From contig NZ_MOBR01000010.1 of NCBI RefSeq assembly GCF_003732705.1, positions 1-53,491 on the forward strand: DNA of 53,491 nt, in the 5' to 3' direction. The stretch is from Pseudomonas frederiksbergensis (GTDB lineage: Bacteria > Pseudomonadota > Gammaproteobacteria > Pseudomonadales > Pseudomonadaceae). Positions 40,868 through 51,184 of this stretch are shown in pieces (position 1 is the first letter of the stretch; each line of letters begins with the position of its first letter). The position numbers and the translations under genes were made by a program. Under the pieces are notes generated by a model. It saw only the letters and a list, made by a program, of their open reading frames with translations. It was not told the origin of the DNA and did no database searches.

Positions 40868-41326
40868 ATGGCCTTGATCGAATGTTTTGAATGCAAACGG
40901 AGCATCAACTCTGAAACAGCTTCGTGCATTCATTGCGGCGCGCCGATCTCGGCAAGGCGAGCAAGTCCCTCCCGGGCCATACCGATCTCCTTCGGGCACC
41001 GACCGCGGGATGAACAGGTGCCTGAGGTTTCGACAGCGGAGCCTGAATACGAGCCGGAACCGCAAGTCGAACCAACGCCTGAAGTGCCACCGGCACCTGT
41101 TTCCCGGCACCGCCGTCGGGGCGCGCCGGTCAATGTGCCGACGGCCGATGCGTGGACAGACACCGTGCGTCCTGTGGAAGGTTGGCTGAAAATCATGGCA
41201 TTTTTACTGCCACCGTTTTTCGTCTGGTTTTTGCTGCGTCCCGGTCATTCCCTGCAACAGCGCGTGATCGGCTTCGGTTGGCTGGCACTGTTGATCCTGG
41301 CGTCCTCGATCAGCCCCAAAGCCTGA
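40868..41326 (+). CDS. Zinc-ribbon membrane protein with acidic-proline linker
   Basis: The 152-residue protein begins with a double-CxxC zinc ribbon (IECFECKRSINSETASCIHCG). A low-complexity Glu-Pro linker (EPEYEPEPQVEPTPEVP, about 57-73) follows, and the C-terminus has two hydrophobic helices. ATG 40868 is preferred over 40862 because AAGG (40857-40860) is properly spaced only from the second. The function is unknown. Confidence 0.75.
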   Translation: MALIECFECKRSINSETASCIHCGAPISARRASPSRAIPISFGHRPRDEQVPEVSTAEPEYEPEPQVEPTPEVPPAPVSRHRRRGAPVNVPTADAWTDTVRPVEGWLKIMAFLLPPFFVWFLLRPGHSLQQRVIGFGWLALLILASSISPKA

Positions 41327-41332
41327 CCCTGA

Positions 41333-42322
41333 TCAGCCTTCGACCCGATTCTGCGGCGCACCGGCCGCCCAGGCCGCGATGTTTTGCAGGGTCGTCGCGG
41401 CAATTGCGCCCAGGGCCTCGCGGGTGAGAAAGGCCTGGTGCGCGGTGATGATCACGTTGGGGAATGTCAGCAGCCGCGCCAGCACATCGTCTTGCAGCGG
41501 CAGGTCCGAGCGATCCTCGAAAAACAGCTGCGCTTCCTCTTCATACACATCCAGGCCCAGATAACCCAATTGCCCGTCCTTCAACGCGTCGATCAGCGCC
41601 GGGGTGTCCACCAGACCACCGCGCCCGGTGTTGATCAGCATCGCGCCCGGTTGCATGTGGGCCAGTGACTCCCGGTTGATCAAGTGTTTGCTCTGCTCGT
41701 TGAGCGGGCAATGCAAGCTGATGATCTGCGACTCGGCCAGCAATCGCGGCAAGCTCAGGTAGCGCGCACCGAGGGCCTCGACCTGGGGATTGGGGAAGGG
41801 GTCATAGGCCAATAGCGTGCAGCCGAATCCATTCATGATTTTTGCGAAGGTCGCGCCGATCTGCCCGGTGCCGACCACGCCGACGGTCTTGCCCACCAGA
41901 TCGAAACCGGTCAGCCCGTGCAGGCTGAAATCCCCTTCGCGGGTGCGGTTGTAGGCACGGTGCAGGCGCCGATTAAGCGCCAGGATCAGCGCCACTGCAT
42001 GTTCGGCGACGGCGTGGGGCGAGTAGGCCGGAACCCGTACGATGGACAATCCCAGGCGTTTCGCCGCGATCAGGTCAACATGGTTGTAACCGGCCGAACG
42101 CAGCGCAATCAGGCGCGTGCCACCGGCCGCCAAGTGTTCGAGTACCGGCGCACTGAGGTCATCATTGATGAAGGCGCACACCACTTCGTGTTGCTCGGCC
42201 AGCGCTACGGTGTCGAGGCTCAGGCGAGCAGATTGAAACTGCAACTCGATCCCGGCAGGCACATCAGCCGCGAGAAAACTGTCGCGGTCGTAGGTCTGGC
42301 TGCTGAAAACAATCGTGCGCAT
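41333..42322 (-). CDS. ldhA: D-lactate dehydrogenase (2-hydroxyacid dehydrogenase)
   Basis: The 329-residue NAD-dependent enzyme has the Rossmann motif VGVVGTGQIGATFAKI (about 147), catalytic Arg in INTGRGGLVD, Glu in DVYEEEAQLFFED, and His in IITAHQAFLTREAL. This matches fermentative D-LDH, which reduces pyruvate to D-lactate. The gene lies next to gacS, as ldhA does in P. aeruginosa. It runs in the same direction as gacS, with a decayed REP between. Confidence 0.92.
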   Translation of the reverse strand: MRTIVFSSQTYDRDSFLAADVPAGIELQFQSARLSLDTVALAEQHEVVCAFINDDLSAPVLEHLAAGGTRLIALRSAGYNHVDLIAAKRLGLSIVRVPAYSPHAVAEHAVALILALNRRLHRAYNRTREGDFSLHGLTGFDLVGKTVGVVGTGQIGATFAKIMNGFGCTLLAYDPFPNPQVEALGARYLSLPRLLAESQIISLHCPLNEQSKHLINRESLAHMQPGAMLINTGRGGLVDTPALIDALKDGQLGYLGLDVYEEEAQLFFEDRSDLPLQDDVLARLLTFPNVIITAHQAFLTREALGAIAATTLQNIAAWAAGAPQNRVEG

Positions 42323-42363
42323 TTTTTCCTCCTGGAGATTTCTTGTAGCCGCTGGCGACGCCC

Positions 42364-42419
42364 TGTGGGAGCGAGCCTGCTCGCGAAAGCGGTGTGCCAG
42401 ACAACATAGAATCTCCCAC
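42364..42419. repeat. Single REP with decayed partner, GTGGGAGC type
   Basis: TGTGGGAGCGAGCCTGCTCG is complete on the left, but only TCTCCCACA remains of the mirror on the right. It looks like a degraded REPIN between ldhA and gacS. Confidence 0.7.
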
Positions 42420-42441
42420 AGTCGTACAGCGCTGGGTTGAG

Positions 42442-45192
42442 TCAGGCGCTGATACGCGCCTGCGCGGCCAGACGATTGATCGAACGTTCCAGTTCTTCAA
42501 GTGCCGCCGCTGCTTTGGGGTCTTGTTGCTTGAGCAGGGTTTCGCTGCGCTGGCAGGCGGCGCGCAGTTGCGGGACGCCGCAATAACGCGTGGCGCCGTG
42601 CAGGCGATGGACCCGCTCGATCAGGGCATTCTGGTCGTTGGCTTCCCGGGCGACGCGAATGGCTTCGCGATCGGCCTCCAGTGAGGCCAACAGCATCGCC
42701 AGCATGTCCGCCGCCAGATCGGCCTTGCCGGCGGCCAGGCGCAAACCTTCTTCGTGATCAAGTACCAGCAAGTCGCTGGCACCATGGTTGTCGTTGGAAC
42801 GGTCTGGCACCTGATTGCGCAGGGCCAGGCCAGTCCACTTCAATACAACCTGGGCCAGTTGCCGTTCGCTGATCGGTTTGGTCAGGTAATCGTCCATGCC
42901 GCTTTGCAACAGCGCACGCTTTTCGTTGGCCATCGCGTGGGCGGTGAGGGCCACGATCGGCAGCGGCGTGCAATGCCGTTCGCTTTCCCACTGGCGAATC
43001 GCTTCGGTGCTCTGGCGACCGTCCATGCCGGGCATTTGCACATCCATCAGCACCAGGTCGAAGGTTTCGTTCTGCACCGCTTTGACTGCGGCGTAACCGC
43101 TTTCCACGGCCAGGACCTTGGCGCCCATGTCTTCGAGCAGGGTTTGTACCAGCAGCAGGTTGGCCGGGTTGTCGTCGACGCAAAGCACTTTGGGCGCGCG
43201 GCTCGACACCGGTTCGCCGGGTTCGCTGCGCTGCTGGCGCGGGTTGACCAGATCGGACAAGGCCCGGCGCAATTTGCGCGTGCACGCCGGTTTGGCCTGG
43301 AGTTGACTGTGCGGGTTGGGCACCGAGAGGTGGAACAGCGTCTGCTCGGTGGTCGGGCACAACACCAGGACTTTGCAGCCCAAATGCTCCAGGTCCCAGA
43401 TGTGTTGGTTGAGGCGCTCCGGCGGCATGTCGTTGCTGGTGATGCCGAGCACCGCCAGATCAATCGCCTGCTCGGTCTGATGCGCACCGGTAACCCCATT
43501 GGTCAGGCTTTCCAGGGTATTGAACGGCGTGACTTCGAGGCCGCAATCTTCCAATTGGTGCTGCAACGCCTGGCGAGCCAGTTCGTGGTTTTCCAGCACC
43601 GCCACCCGACGCCCGAGCAAGGGCGGGCCGGGCAAGTCTTCGGCGTCATCGCGGGTTTTTGGCAGGCTCAGGCTGATCCAGAATTCCGAGCCTTCGCCCG
43701 GTGTGCTATCGACGCCGATCTCGCCGCCCATCTGCTCGATCAAACGCTTGGAAATCACCAGACCCAGACCGGTGCCGCCGGGTTGGCGCGACAGTGAGTT
43801 GTCGGCCTGACTGAACGCCTGGAACAGGGCGCGCACGTCCTGGTTCGACAGGCCAATGCCGGTGTCCTGAATGCTGATGCGCAGTTGCACGCTGTCTTCG
43901 TGTTCTTCTTCGAGCATGGCCCGGGCGACGATGGTGCCTTCGCGGGTGAACTTGATCGCGTTGCTGACCAGGTTGGTCAGAATCTGTTTGAGTCGCAGCG
44001 GATCGCCGACCAGCGACAACGGCGTGTCGCGATACACCAGGCTCACCAGCTCCAGCTGTTTGGCGTGGGCGGCCGGGGCGAGGATGGTCAAGGTGTCCTG
44101 CAGCAAGTCGCGCAGGTTGAACGGAATGTTGTCCAGCACCAGTTTGCCGGCCTCGATTTTCGAGAAGTCGAGAATCTCGTTGATGATCCCCAGCAGGCTG
44201 TCGGCGGATTTTTCGATCGTGCCCAGATAGTCGAGCTGGCGCGGGGTCAGCTCACTTTTTTGCAGCAGGTGGGTGAAGCCGAGAATGCCGTTGAGCGGCG
44301 TGCGGATTTCGTGGCTCATGTTGGCCAGGAACTCGGATTTGATCCGGCTCGCTTCCAGGGCTTCCTTGCGCGCCAGGTCCAGCTCGATGTTCTGGATTTC
44401 GATGGTTTCGAGGTTCTGGCGCACGTCTTCGGTGGCCTGATCGACGCTGTGTTGCAGTTCTTCCTGGGCGTTCTGCAACGTGCCGGCCATGCGGTTGATG
44501 CCGGAGGCCAGTTCGTCCAGTTCCTGACTGCCGAGGGGCGGCAGGCGGGTTTCCAGGTGCCCGTCCTTGAGTTGCGCCACCGCCAGTTTGATCTGGCTGA
44601 TCGGCCGGTTGATCGTGCGACCCATGCGCAACGCCAGCAGCGCCGCGCCGGCCAGCCCCGCGAAAATCAGCAACAGGCTGGCGAACAGGCTGCGGTAACC
44701 GCGCAGCAGCATGCCGTTGTGGGACAGTTCGAGTTCGACCCAGCCGAGCAGGCGCTCGGTTTCATCGGGAATCACGTCGCCGGCCAGGTTGCGATGCTTG
44801 CCGAACACCGGCAGCAAGTAGCGGGTTGCGTCATTGCCGCTGCGCCGCAGCATCTGCGAGCTGTTGCCGATCGGCGCCGCATTGAGCATGGTCGGGCCGG
44901 CGTGGGCCAGGGGAGTGCGGTCGGGGGCGAGGAAGGTAACGGCGCGCACGTCCGTCTGTTCCAGCGACTGGGTGGCGATCCGCTCCAGCAGCTCGATGTT
45001 CTTGTGGCCCATGGCCGGGGCCACCAGTGGCGCGAGCTGTTCGGCGATCATCTCGCCGCGCTGCATGAGTTGGGCTTGCAGGTCCGATTGCTGCATCCAG
45101 GTGAAATAACCGCCCAGCACCAACGCCATCAGGCTGGTCGGAAGCAAGGTCAGCAACAGCACGCGGCCTTTAATTCCCAGTTTCTTGAGCAC
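42442..45192 (-). CDS. gacS: GacS, hybrid sensor kinase of the Gac/Rsm switch
   Basis: The protein is 916 residues from a GTG at 45192, preceded by AGGAGA and matching the known GacS start ([14 protein letters not shown]). TM1 is at about 10-32, a periplasmic loop follows, TM2 is at about 168-190, then HAMP, the H1 box with His294 ([13 protein letters not shown]), the kinase domain ([16 protein letters not shown]), a receiver with phospho-Asp in [13 protein letters not shown] near 717, and an HPt domain with His in [11 protein letters not shown] near 863. It signals to GacA, which turns on RsmX/Y/Z RNAs and secondary metabolism. All phosphotransfer residues are present, so it looks functional. 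Confidence 0.96.
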   Translation of the reverse strand: MLKKLGIKGRVLLLTLLPTSLMALVLGGYFTWMQQSDLQAQLMQRGEMIAEQLAPLVAPAMGHKNIELLERIATQSLEQTDVRAVTFLAPDRTPLAHAGPTMLNAAPIGNSSQMLRRSGNDATRYLLPVFGKHRNLAGDVIPDETERLLGWVELELSHNGMLLRGYRSLFASLLLIFAGLAGAALLALRMGRTINRPISQIKLAVAQLKDGHLETRLPPLGSQELDELASGINRMAGTLQNAQEELQHSVDQATEDVRQNLETIEIQNIELDLARKEALEASRIKSEFLANMSHEIRTPLNGILGFTHLLQKSELTPRQLDYLGTIEKSADSLLGIINEILDFSKIEAGKLVLDNIPFNLRDLLQDTLTILAPAAHAKQLELVSLVYRDTPLSLVGDPLRLKQILTNLVSNAIKFTREGTIVARAMLEEEHEDSVQLRISIQDTGIGLSNQDVRALFQAFSQADNSLSRQPGGTGLGLVISKRLIEQMGGEIGVDSTPGEGSEFWISLSLPKTRDDAEDLPGPPLLGRRVAVLENHELARQALQHQLEDCGLEVTPFNTLESLTNGVTGAHQTEQAIDLAVLGITSNDMPPERLNQHIWDLEHLGCKVLVLCPTTEQTLFHLSVPNPHSQLQAKPACTRKLRRALSDLVNPRQQRSEPGEPVSSRAPKVLCVDDNPANLLLVQTLLEDMGAKVLAVESGYAAVKAVQNETFDLVLMDVQMPGMDGRQSTEAIRQWESERHCTPLPIVALTAHAMANEKRALLQSGMDDYLTKPISERQLAQVVLKWTGLALRNQVPDRSNDNHGASDLLVLDHEEGLRLAAGKADLAADMLAMLLASLEADREAIRVAREANDQNALIERVHRLHGATRYCGVPQLRAACQRSETLLKQQDPKAAAALEELERSINRLAAQARISA

Positions 45193-45407
45193 GCATTTCT
45201 CCTGCATCCCGCTATTTATTAGACCCGCGCGTGCATCCGGCACGCACCACTTGCGCAGTGTAGCGATTTGCTTGCGGGCAATCTTCGTAAAATTGATGTC
45301 GTCATTCGTCGGCTCGATCACTGCTTTTGCCTGCCGCGCAAACCTTGGGTTGCCCCTGGCGAGGCAATCTTGAATAATCGCCAACTGAGAATTATTTGCA
45401 GATAGTC

Positions 45408-46130
45408 ATGAATCCCATCACTGCTGGCCATCCTCGTATCCTGTCTATAGAAGACGACCTCGTGCTCGGAGCTTATGTTCACGAGCACCTGGGGCGCTGC
45501 GGTTTTCAGGTGACCTGGTGCCAGAACGGCCAGGAAGGCCTGGCCATCGCCCGCGGGCAACCGTTTGATGTGGTGCTGATGGATATCCTGCTGCCGGGGC
45601 TGGACGGCTTGAACGTCCTGACCCAATTGCGCCAGAGCCATGCCACGCCGGTGGTGCTGATGTCGGCACTGGGCGCCGAGGCCGATCGCATCAGCGGTTT
45701 TCGCCTGGGCGCCGACGATTACCTGCCCAAGCCGTTCAGCATGGCCGAGTTGCGGGTGCGCATCGAAGCCATCCTGCGCCGGGTGGCCCTCGACCGTCGA
45801 CCCGAGCCTTTCGCGGTGATCAGTCCCGTTCACAGCCTGCTGTTCGACGAAGACCAATGCGAAGTCTTCTATCGCGAACGCGCCGCCGGCCTGACCCGCA
45901 GTGAATATCGACTGCTGGAAACCCTCAATCGCAACAACGACGAAGTGCTGAGCAAGGCCTTTCTATATCAGCACGTGTTGCAACGGGGGTACGCGGCCCA
46001 TGATCGCAGCCTCGACATGCACATCAGCCAGATCCGTCGCAAGCTCAAGGCCATCGGCTACACCGAGCGGGAAGTGCGCACGGTGTGGGGCAAGGGTTAC
46101 GTATTGAGTGCCGTCGATGAAATGGTCTGA
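45408..46130 (+). CDS. OmpR-family response regulator, PirR-like
   Basis: The 240-residue protein has a receiver (IEDDLVLG, phospho-Asp in VVLMDILLPGLDG, MSALGAE, PKPFSM) and a winged-helix domain (ISQIRRKLKAIG...VWGKGYVL). An in-frame TTG four codons upstream is less likely. In P. aeruginosa the pair beside gacS is PirR/PirS, which controls an enterobactin receptor (from memory). No receptor gene is present here, so the name is by position and similarity only. Confidence 0.88.
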   Translation: MNPITAGHPRILSIEDDLVLGAYVHEHLGRCGFQVTWCQNGQEGLAIARGQPFDVVLMDILLPGLDGLNVLTQLRQSHATPVVLMSALGAEADRISGFRLGADDYLPKPFSMAELRVRIEAILRRVALDRRPEPFAVISPVHSLLFDEDQCEVFYRERAAGLTRSEYRLLETLNRNNDEVLSKAFLYQHVLQRGYAAHDRSLDMHISQIRRKLKAIGYTEREVRTVWGKGYVLSAVDEMV

Positions 46131-47538
46131 CCTGCCGGGCCGGCACTCGCTGTTCTGGAAACTGGCGTGCCTGCTGGTGGCATTCTGTCTGCTGATGATC
46201 TGGTTGAGCTGGTCCTGGGGCCGCTACATGGAACAGAAAAACCTGTTTCTGTCCGACGAAGCCCGGGGCACCTTGACGCGTTATGCCGCCGAGGCGGAAC
46301 AGGCGTGGGAAGAGGGCAAGAGCGCTGGCGTCGATGCCTGGTTGCAGCGCGTCGGCCAGCGCGAGACGACCTGGGTCGGCGTGATTGGCGGCGACTTGCA
46401 GTCCTTGAGCAGCTATCCGCTGGTGGACAGGGAAATCCAGCGCCTGACTTTTCTGCGCGGCCTCGATTGGCCCACCAGTCGCCATACCCAAGGCTTGCCG
46501 TGGCTGCGGGTGCCATTCCCCAAGGAGCCAGGCGCCGGCAGTCTGGTGATCGAACTGCCGCAACGTTTCCTGCCCGGGCAATATCGGGTGTTCTGGCGAG
46601 TGATCACCAACGGCGTGATTCCCGGACTGTTCACCTTGCTGTTGTGCGTCGGTTTGTACCGGTTACTGGTGGTGCCGTTGAACAGCCTGCGCGAACAGGC
46701 CAACGCCTGGCGCGCCGACCAGTTGAACGTACGTCTGTCACGCCACACCACCAATCGTTCGGATGAACTGGGCGAACTGGGCCGCGCCTTCGACCACATG
46801 GCCGAGCGCCTGCAAAGCACTGTGGCCCTGCAACAGCAACTGTTGCGCGACCTGTCCCACGAACTGCGTACACCGTTGAGCCGCTTGCGGGTGGCCAGTG
46901 AAAGCGAGCAGGGGCTGGTGCAATTGCGCGAGCGTATTGGCCGCGAAGTCGACGGCATGCAGCGACTGGTGGAAGACACCCTGCAACTGGCCTGGCTCGA
47001 CACCGAACGCACCCGGTTGCCCGACGAATCGATCCAGATCCAGGCGCTGTGGGACATGCTCACGGAAAACGCCTGCTATGAAAGTGGCTGGCCGGCGAGT
47101 CAATTGCACTGCGCGGTGGATTCATCCTGCTGGGTGCGCGGTCACCTCAACACCCTGGCCCAGGCCCTGGAAAACATCGTGCGCAATGCGATTCGGCATT
47201 CCCCTGACGGTGGCGTGGTCAGCCTCGGTGGACAGCGTGACGGCGACTTCTGGCATTTATGGCTGGAGGACCAGGGCGGCGGGGTGGCTGAAGACGATCT
47301 TGAGCGGATCTTCTCGCCCTTTATTCGCCTCGACGGTTCACGCCCGGGGGACGGCGGGTTTGGGTTGGGGTTGAGCATTGCCAGGAATGCGGTGCAGCGT
47401 CAGGGTGGGACGCTTTGGGCGGAGAATACTGGGGTGGGGTTGCGGCTGAATATGCGGTTGGTAGCGGATGACGTTTTAAGCGTGTCGCCGCCATCGCGGG
47501 CAAGCCTTGCTCCTACAGGGTGTGTGTTGCCTACGTGA
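46117..47538 (+). CDS. Sensor histidine kinase, PirS-like, with REP-encoded C-terminus
   Basis: The protein is 473 residues. It overlaps its regulator by 14 bases. TM1 is at about 11-32 and TM2 at about 165-188, with a periplasmic loop between; then HAMP (LVVPLNSLREQANAWRADQL), H box RDLSHELRTPLSRLRVASE, N box NIVRNAIRHS, G1 EDQGGGVAEDD, G2 GGFGLGLSIA. After the normal end near LRLNMRLVAD the frame runs into a REP and adds SVSPPSRASLAPTGCVLPT before the stop. An upstream in-frame GTG (46108) is possible. The catalytic core looks intact. Confidence 0.88.
   Translation: MKWSDLPGRHSLFWKLACLLVAFCLLMIWLSWSWGRYMEQKNLFLSDEARGTLTRYAAEAEQAWEEGKSAGVDAWLQRVGQRETTWVGVIGGDLQSLSSYPLVDREIQRLTFLRGLDWPTSRHTQGLPWLRVPFPKEPGAGSLVIELPQRFLPGQYRVFWRVITNGVIPGLFTLLLCVGLYRLLVVPLNSLREQANAWRADQLNVRLSRHTTNRSDELGELGRAFDHMAERLQSTVALQQQLLRDLSHELRTPLSRLRVASESEQGLVQLRERIGREVDGMQRLVEDTLQLAWLDTERTRLPDESIQIQALWDMLTENACYESGWPASQLHCAVDSSCWVRGHLNTLAQALENIVRNAIRHSPDGGVVSLGGQRDGDFWHLWLEDQGGGVAEDDLERIFSPFIRLDGSRPGDGGFGLGLSIARNAVQRQGGTLWAENTGVGLRLNMRLVADDVLSVSPPSRASLAPTGCVLPT
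47484..47521. repeat. Single REP inside the 3' end of the PirS-like gene
   Basis: CGCCATCGCGGGCAAGCCTTGCTCCTACAGG is the GTAGGAGC-type REP in reverse. It supplies the last codons of the kinase gene. No partner REP is seen nearby. Confidence 0.85.
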
Positions 47539-47673
47539 GGGCGGGCGTACGGGCTGAGCAGGCCAGAGCGTTCCGGGTTTGTTGTACGACATTTCCTAAA
47601 GGGTTTTGACGGCGTTTTGAAGCCGACTTGACGGTTTAAGCTCGCGCTTTCCCTCGCCTTCAAGGAATTGGGC

Positions 47674-48696
47674 ATGACTGCTCCCGACGCTCCCCGCAAC
47701 ACCACCGATGACCGTTTCAATGAAGTGCTGGCACTGATTCAGAGTGCCAAACAGCAAGCCATCCAGGCAGTAAATACCCAACTGATCGAGTTGTATTGGC
47801 AGGTAGGGGCTTATATCAGTCGCAAGCTGGAGCGGGCCGAGTGGGGGGATTCGGTGGTCAGCCAGTTGGCTGAACATCTGGCTCAGACTCAGCCAGGGTT
47901 ACGTGGATTTACTCGGCGTAATCTGTTCCGCATGCGCCAGTTCTACGAGGCTTATCGCGGCGATGAAAAAGTGTCAGCACTGCTGACACAATTGCCCTGG
48001 ACCCACAACCTGCTCATTCTGACTCAGAGCAAGCTCCCGGAGGAACGTGAGTTTTACCTGCGTATGGCGATTCAGGAGCGGTGGTCAACGCGCGAGCTTG
48101 AACGTCAATTCAAAGCTGCGCTATTCGAACGCAGCGTCACCCAACCAGTAAAAGTCTCAGCAGCGCTGAGACAAACTCACCCGTCGGCGCTAGAGATCTT
48201 CCGCGATGCCTACATGGTCGAGTTTCTCGACTTGCCCGGCGGCCATGCCGAAACTGACTTGCATCAAGGATTGCTGGGGCGTCTCAAGGAATTCCTGATC
48301 GAGTTGGGCCGCGACTTCTGCTTTGTCGGCTCCCAATACCCACTGCAAGTTGGTGGGCGTGATTTCGCCCTGGATCTGCTGTTCTTCCACCGTGGGCTCA
48401 ATTGTCTGGTGGCCATTGAGCTAAAGGTCGGTCGATTTGAACCGGAGTATCTAGGCAAACTGAACTTCTATCTGGAGGCGCTGGATCGCGGTGAACGCAA
48501 ACCCCACGAAAACCCGGCCATTGGCGTGTTGCTCTGCGCCAGCAAGGAAGACGAGGTGGTTGAGTACGCGCTTAACCGCAGTCTGTCGCCAGCGTTGATC
48601 GCTGAATATCAGGTGCAGTTGCCGGATAAACAGTTGCTGCAGGCTAAGTTGCATGAGTTCTACGCATTGAATGTCGCGGAGGGCGGGGAGGGCTGA
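47674..48696 (+). CDS. DUF1016/PDDEXK nuclease domain protein (YhcG-like)
   Basis: The 340-residue protein has an N-terminal DUF1016_N region (about 10-150; LIELYWQVGAYISRKLERAEWGDSVVSQLAEHL and GFTRRNLFRMRQFYEAY) and a C-terminal PDDEXK nuclease domain. The metal-binding residues fit Asp in GGRDFALDLLFF and the ELK in LVAIELKVGRF. The ribosome site AAGGA is seven bases before ATG 47674. Members occur alone or near defence genes; no methyltransferase or toxin partner is adjacent. Its slot between conserved gacS-region genes and cysM suggests an insertion. The activity is likely a DNA or RNA nuclease, with no known target. Confidence 0.85.
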   Translation: MTAPDAPRNTTDDRFNEVLALIQSAKQQAIQAVNTQLIELYWQVGAYISRKLERAEWGDSVVSQLAEHLAQTQPGLRGFTRRNLFRMRQFYEAYRGDEKVSALLTQLPWTHNLLILTQSKLPEEREFYLRMAIQERWSTRELERQFKAALFERSVTQPVKVSAALRQTHPSALEIFRDAYMVEFLDLPGGHAETDLHQGLLGRLKEFLIELGRDFCFVGSQYPLQVGGRDFALDLLFFHRGLNCLVAIELKVGRFEPEYLGKLNFYLEALDRGERKPHENPAIGVLLCASKEDEVVEYALNRSLSPALIAEYQVQLPDKQLLQAKLHEFYALNVAEGGEG

Positions 48697-48804
48697 TCCA
48701 GCCCCTTATTCCCATAAGCCATAAGCACCACACTTTGCGTGATATGGCCTGCGAACGTTTGCCGGTATGATAGGCGCCCCCGCAGTCTGGATTGCGAATA
48801 CGCC

Positions 48805-49707
48805 ATGACCTTGCAGTACCCAACCATCGCCGATTGCGTCGGCAACACTCCGCTGGTTCGTTTGCAGCGCCTGCCTGGCGCCACCAGCAATACCCTTTTG
48901 CTCAAGCTCGAAGGGAATAACCCGGCGGGTTCGGTCAAGGACCGTCCGGCGCTGTCGATGATTACCCGCGCCGAGTTGCGTGGGCAGATTCACGTCGGCG
49001 ATACGCTGATCGAAGCGACCTCGGGTAACACCGGGATTGCGCTGGCCATGGCCGCCGCGATCAAGGGTTACAAGATGATCCTGATCATGCCGGACAACTC
49101 CAGCGCCGAGCGCAAGGCCGCGATGACGGCCTATGGCGCCGAGCTGATCCTGGTCACTCAGGAAGAAGGCATGGAAGGCGCTCGCGACCTCGCCCAGCGA
49201 ATGGAAGCTGAAGGCCGTGGCAAGGTGCTGGACCAGTTCGCCAACGGGGATAACCCTGAAGCGCACTACACCACCACCGGCCCGGAAATCTGGCGTCAGA
49301 CCGAGGGCACCATCACGCATTTCGTCAGTTCGATGGGCACCACCGGGACCATCATGGGCGTGTCGCGCTACCTGAAAGAGCAGAACGACAACGTGCAGAT
49401 CATCGGCCTGCAACCGATGGAAGGCTCGGCGATTCCGGGCATCCGTCGCTGGCCGCAGGAATACCTGCCGAAGATTTATCAAGCCGATCGTGTCGACCGC
49501 ATCGTCGACATGGCCCAAAGCGAAGCCGAAGACGTGACCCGTCGTCTGGCCCGCGAAGAAGGCATCTTCTGTGGCGTGTCCTCGGGTGGCGCGGTGGCAG
49601 CGATGCTGCGTCTGTCCCGGGAAGTTGAAAACGCGGTGATCGTCGCGATCATCTGCGACCGTGGCGACCGTTACTTGTCGACCGGCATTTTCGACGCGCC
49701 CAACTGA
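48805..49707 (+). CDS. cysM: CysM, cysteine synthase B
   Basis: The 300-residue PLP enzyme has the CysM start [16 protein letters not shown], the PLP Lys in [12 protein letters not shown] (about 44), the substrate loop TSGNTG, and the phosphate loop GTTGT. It joins O-acetylserine with sulfide or thiosulfate. It overlaps rlmD by one base (TGATG), so they form an operon. Confidence 0.95.
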   Translation: MTLQYPTIADCVGNTPLVRLQRLPGATSNTLLLKLEGNNPAGSVKDRPALSMITRAELRGQIHVGDTLIEATSGNTGIALAMAAAIKGYKMILIMPDNSSAERKAAMTAYGAELILVTQEEGMEGARDLAQRMEAEGRGKVLDQFANGDNPEAHYTTTGPEIWRQTEGTITHFVSSMGTTGTIMGVSRYLKEQNDNVQIIGLQPMEGSAIPGIRRWPQEYLPKIYQADRVDRIVDMAQSEAEDVTRRLAREEGIFCGVSSGGAVAAMLRLSREVENAVIVAIICDRGDRYLSTGIFDAPN

Positions 49708-51059
49708 TGGCCAAGCAAGAGAGAGGCCTGCGCTTCCAACCCACGGGCGGCAGCAAGGCCCCACAAATTCCGACCGGCAAAAAGCAGCGCTTGAGCATCG
49801 AGCGACTGGCCAATGACGGTCGTGGTATCGCGTTTTTCGAAGGTCGCACCTGGTTCGTCATCGGCGCGTTGGCCGGTGAGGAAGTCGAGGCGCGGGTGCT
49901 CAATGCCCACGGCAAAGTGGTCGAGGCCCGCACCGAGCGGGTGTTCCAGGCCAGCGAGCTGCGTCGTCCGGCACCGTGCCCACATGCCGGTCGCTGTGGC
50001 GGTTGCAGCGTGCAGCACCTGCCCCACAACGAACAACTTGCCCTGAAACAGCGCATGCTCGCCGAGCAATTATCCAAGGTCGCCGGTGTCGAACCCCAAG
50101 AGTGGGCTGCGCCGTTGAGCGGACCGGAATTCGGTTACCGCCGTCGCGCCCGGGTGGCGGTGCGTTGGGACATGAAGGCGAAAAAACTCGAAGTCGGTTT
50201 CCGCGCTGCCGGCAGCCAGGACATCGTTGCAATCACCGAATGCACGGTGCTGGTACAGCCCTTGCAGCCGATCATGACCCGCTTGCCGGAAATGCTCCGA
50301 CGTCTGAGCAAACCTCAGGCGCTGGGGCATGTGGAGTTGTTCAGCGGTTCATCGCTGGCAGTGTTGCTGCGGCACATGGCGCCGTTGTCCGAGGCCGACC
50401 TGACAATCCTCAAGGATTTCTGTGCGTTTCATGAGGCCCAGTTGTGGCTGCATGGCGATAGCGAACCGCAACCGGTCGATATCACGCAACAGCTGGGTTA
50501 TCGCCTGGAACAGTGGGACTTGAACCTGGCGTATCGGCCGGGGGATTTCATCCAGGTCAACGCCGGTGTCAACGAAGCAATGGTCGCTCAGGCGCTGGAC
50601 TGGCTCAAGCCGCAAGCCGATGAGCGCGTTCTGGATCTGTTCTGCGGCCTGGGCAACTTTGCCTTGCCGCTGGCCAAAGCTGTTCGCGAAGTGGTGGCGG
50701 TCGAAGGTGTGCAGGCGATGGTCGAGCGGGCAGCCGCGAACGCCGCCAGCAACAATCTGCATAACGCGAAGTTTTTTCAGGCCGATTTATCCCAGCCTTT
50801 GGCTGATGCCGAATGGGCGCGCGAAGGCTTTTGTGCGGTACTCTTGGACCCACCACGGGACGGTGCTTTCGAGGTGGTGCGCAACCTGGCATCCCTGGGC
50901 GCCAAACGGTTGGTGTATGTGTCGTGCAACCCTGCAACTCTGGCGCGCGATACGGTCGAATTGATCAAGCAGGGCTACCGGTTAAAACGTGCCGGGATTC
51001 TCGATATGTTTCCTCAGACGGCACATGTCGAGGCCATGGCGTTATTTGAAGCGAGCTAG
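49707..51059 (+). CDS. rlmD: RlmD, 23S rRNA m5U1939 methyltransferase
   Basis: The 450-residue protein has a TRAM-like N-terminal beta domain, the iron-sulfur cysteines in [10 protein letters not shown] plus ITECTVL, the SAM site [17 protein letters not shown], and the nucleophile Cys in [13 protein letters not shown]. These match RlmD (RumA). It methylates U1939 of 23S rRNA. It is the second gene of the cysM operon and 125 bases before relA. Confidence 0.95.
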   Translation: MAKQERGLRFQPTGGSKAPQIPTGKKQRLSIERLANDGRGIAFFEGRTWFVIGALAGEEVEARVLNAHGKVVEARTERVFQASELRRPAPCPHAGRCGGCSVQHLPHNEQLALKQRMLAEQLSKVAGVEPQEWAAPLSGPEFGYRRRARVAVRWDMKAKKLEVGFRAAGSQDIVAITECTVLVQPLQPIMTRLPEMLRRLSKPQALGHVELFSGSSLAVLLRHMAPLSEADLTILKDFCAFHEAQLWLHGDSEPQPVDITQQLGYRLEQWDLNLAYRPGDFIQVNAGVNEAMVAQALDWLKPQADERVLDLFCGLGNFALPLAKAVREVVAVEGVQAMVERAAANAASNNLHNAKFFQADLSQPLADAEWAREGFCAVLLDPPRDGAFEVVRNLASLGAKRLVYVSCNPATLARDTVELIKQGYRLKRAGILDMFPQTAHVEAMALFEAS

Positions 51060-51184
51060 GACGGCTCGTCTGGTCCGACTGGCCGCCCGTGCAGCCGCCG
51101 CGCACCAGCCCGGCGCGGGCTCACGGGCATTGAAGGTCAGCGATTTGACGCATTGAATCTGCGTCGTAGGGAAGGTAAAGCAAG

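Noticed and set aside
43885..45222. 445-codon plus-strand frame opposite gacS
   Set aside because: It lies fully within gacS and shows only codon-shadow composition.
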